Shown here piece by piece: positions 62,879 to 64,000 of a stretch of 64,000 bases of DNA. The stretch's first letter is position 1. Every line of letters begins with the position of its first letter. The notes below the pieces were generated by a model that worked only from the letters and a program-made list of their open reading frames with translations, ran no database searches and was not told the DNA's origin. This stretch comes from Heyndrickxia vini. GTDB taxonomy: Bacteria > Bacillota > Bacilli > Bacillales > Bacillaceae_C. A program made the position numbers and the translations under genes. The DNA lies in NCBI RefSeq assembly GCF_016772275.1, contig NZ_CP065425.1:2882653-2946652 (forward strand), in the 5' to 3' direction.

Positions 62879-63784
62879 ATGCTGAAAAAATTAAAAAGAC
62901 GTTATCCAAGTGCTGAAATTAAATCGTCCCCTTCAAATCTTTCTAATATGATTTGGTTTTTTATTGATGAGGATCAAAAATATTTCGGTATTCCATTAAA
63001 TAAGATAACATCATCGGAAATAGAATTATTAAAAACACTATTTCCAACCTTTCACACCGACATGGCTTTGAATACGTCCAATCAATCAAAAAAATGGTTT
63101 GACTATTTATTTAATGATCATCCCGCTTTACCTGATGACGATGTAAAAAAATCCTTTCGCATCATCCAATTTTTCATCTCACAATACGAAGATACCCTCG
63201 ATGCCAAGAGCTGGGAGGAGGCAATAAAAGCACTATTTCCCCATGAAGTAAACATTGTGTTTTCTTCTGCAAAGGAAGGCATTATTATCGAAGAAAAAAA
63301 GGATTACATCCTCTCTTTATCAGAATTACAAACTTCTATCAAAACTTTAGAAAGCGATTTCCTTTTTACTATTCATTTTTATTTAGGCCAGTTTTATTCA
63401 ATTATTGATCTTAAATCAATATTTCAATTAGAACAATCATTTTTTCATTTTGCCTCTACAGAAATGGCAAAGGACCGTATTTTTTCGCTTACAAATGTTT
63501 TACCATTATATTTATTAAAAAATACTCCTAATAAACTACGTGAATCTTTTTTTGCTTCCATGTTTGAAATTTTTAAAGAAGATAAGGAATTACGAAGAAC
63601 AATTAAACTGTACATAGAAAATAATTCAAATGCTAGTTTAACCGCAAAACAATTATTTTTACATCGTAATAGTTTACAATACCGTATCGATAAATTTGTT
63701 GAAAAAACGGGATTGGACTTAAAAACCTTTCCAAATGTATTAATTGTTTATCTTGCTTGCATTGATTTTGAATATTTTCATTAG
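62879..63784 (+). CDS. yxkF: PucR/CdaR-type transcriptional regulator (YxkF-like)
   Basis: A 301-residue protein whose C-terminus (about 245-298: RRTIKLYIENNSNASLTAKQLFLHRNSLQYRIDKF) is the PucR/CdaR helix-turn-helix. The N-terminal part shows no recognised sensor domain. B. subtilis YxkF (296 aa) is the homologue next to msmX, and msmX follows here too. It may control the sugar-transport ATPase or sense a carbohydrate signal. ATG 62879 is seven bases after AAGGA. Confidence 0.82.
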   Translation: MLKKLKRRYPSAEIKSSPSNLSNMIWFFIDEDQKYFGIPLNKITSSEIELLKTLFPTFHTDMALNTSNQSKKWFDYLFNDHPALPDDDVKKSFRIIQFFISQYEDTLDAKSWEEAIKALFPHEVNIVFSSAKEGIIIEEKKDYILSLSELQTSIKTLESDFLFTIHFYLGQFYSIIDLKSIFQLEQSFFHFASTEMAKDRIFSLTNVLPLYLLKNTPNKLRESFFASMFEIFKEDKELRRTIKLYIENNSNASLTAKQLFLHRNSLQYRIDKFVEKTGLDLKTFPNVLIVYLACIDFEYFH

Positions 63785-63790
63785 AAATTA

Positions 63791-63830
63791 CAGGCTGCCC
63801 AATAATCTACATCTTTTTTTGTGCAGCCTG
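63791..63830 (+). promoter_or_regulatory. Hairpin between yxkF and msmX
   Basis: CAGGCTGC / GCAGCCTG 8-bp stem with a 24-base loop ending in T7. It could be a terminator variant for yxkF or a leader structure for msmX. There is no T-run after the stem. Confidence 0.45.
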
Positions 63831-63893
63831 ACCATACCCATTTGTAAGGGCTTTCCTTATCATTTGTAGTAAGAAATAGAGGAGGTTCTAGTA

Positions 63894-64000
63894 ATGGCGG
63901 AAATTAAATTAGAACATGTATATAAAATCTACGATAATAAAGTGACAGCGGTAACTGATTTCAATCTTCATATCCAAGATAAAGAGTTTATCGTCTTTGT
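63894..64000 (+). CDS. msmX: Multi-sugar ABC transporter ATPase MsmX, N-terminal fragment
   Basis: The first 35 codons of a gene cut by the right edge. MAEIKLEHVYKIYDNKVTAV and FNLHIQDKEFIVF are typical of the start of MsmX/UgpC-type ATPases, which energise several sugar importers in Bacillus. The Walker A motif lies beyond the window. ATG 63894 follows GAGGAGG. Position after yxkF supports msmX. Confidence 0.85.
   Translation, partial: MAEIKLEHVYKIYDNKVTAVTDFNLHIQDKEFIVF

Overview
The window is a low-G+C, spore-forming Firmicute chromosome segment, most likely Bacillaceae. Many genes are recognisable as the yhe-yha-hit-ecs-yhf block of Bacillus subtilis plus comK, hemEHY and prsA. It is densely packed with no tRNA or rRNA genes that I can see. 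The order is collinear in pieces but rearranged: liaFSR-type genes, a formate dehydrogenase/molybdopterin block, blt and yxkF-msmX have been brought in among the yha genes.

Layout. 1-3.3 kb: an S9 peptidase cut by the window edge, a YhjD-like gene, comK, a small IDEAL-domain gene with a palindromic operator over its promoter, and the M48 protease YhfN. 3.4-10.3 kb: a structured dispersed repeat, an SGNH hydrolase, enoyl-CoA hydratase, the FadR-controlled acyl-CoA ligase lcfB, lipoate ligase lplJ, YhfI, a YtkA-type lipoprotein and a Sco copper chaperone. 10.3-17.9 kb: yhgE/yhgD, hemY, hemH, hemE and the haem monooxygenase hmoB. 17.9-20.4 kb: a LiaFSR-like cell-envelope stress system. 20.7-29.6 kb: yhfA, yhaA, ecsABC, hit, yhaH, scoC, yhaI. 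29.9-41.7 kb: a TRIC channel, a DUF2294 (MpsC-like) protein, a ClpL ATPase that looks imported, formate dehydrogenase with its DUF1641 partner, and a moaD-moaE-moeB-moaA-fdhD operon. 41.8-57 kb: two YjcZ micro-proteins, prsA, yhaL, yhaM, yhaN, yhaO, yhaP/Q, a TerC exporter, yhzD, yhaR, a TetR-Blt efflux pair, yhaX and yheA. 57-64 kb: four consecutive ATP-grasp genes of the YheC/YheD spore-coat family, yheE, a small conserved gene, and yxkF followed by the start of msmX.

The most interesting item is a family of four leader elements of about 180 nt on the minus strand (30.6, 31.3, 37.3 and 41.5 kb). Each has a promoter with 17-bp spacing (a weaker -10 in the 30.6-kb copy), a conserved middle, and ends in a long Rho-independent terminator. 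Each sits directly upstream of a different transcription unit: the TRIC channel, the DUF2294 gene, fdhA-yrhD and fdhD-moaA-moeB-moaE-moaD. The terminator stems covary, and an alternative long-range pairing that would compete with the terminator base is possible in all four, with compensatory change in one. This looks like an attenuator or riboswitch controlling a formate/molybdenum-cofactor regulon. I do not recognise it as a known class.

A second RNA-like element is a ~150-bp imperfect inverted repeat present three times (3.45, 47.65, 56.89 kb), with compensatory substitutions in two stems. One copy splits the yhaO-yhaN gene pair. Start codons given here were chosen by ribosome-binding-site position, so several are shorter than the longest open frame.
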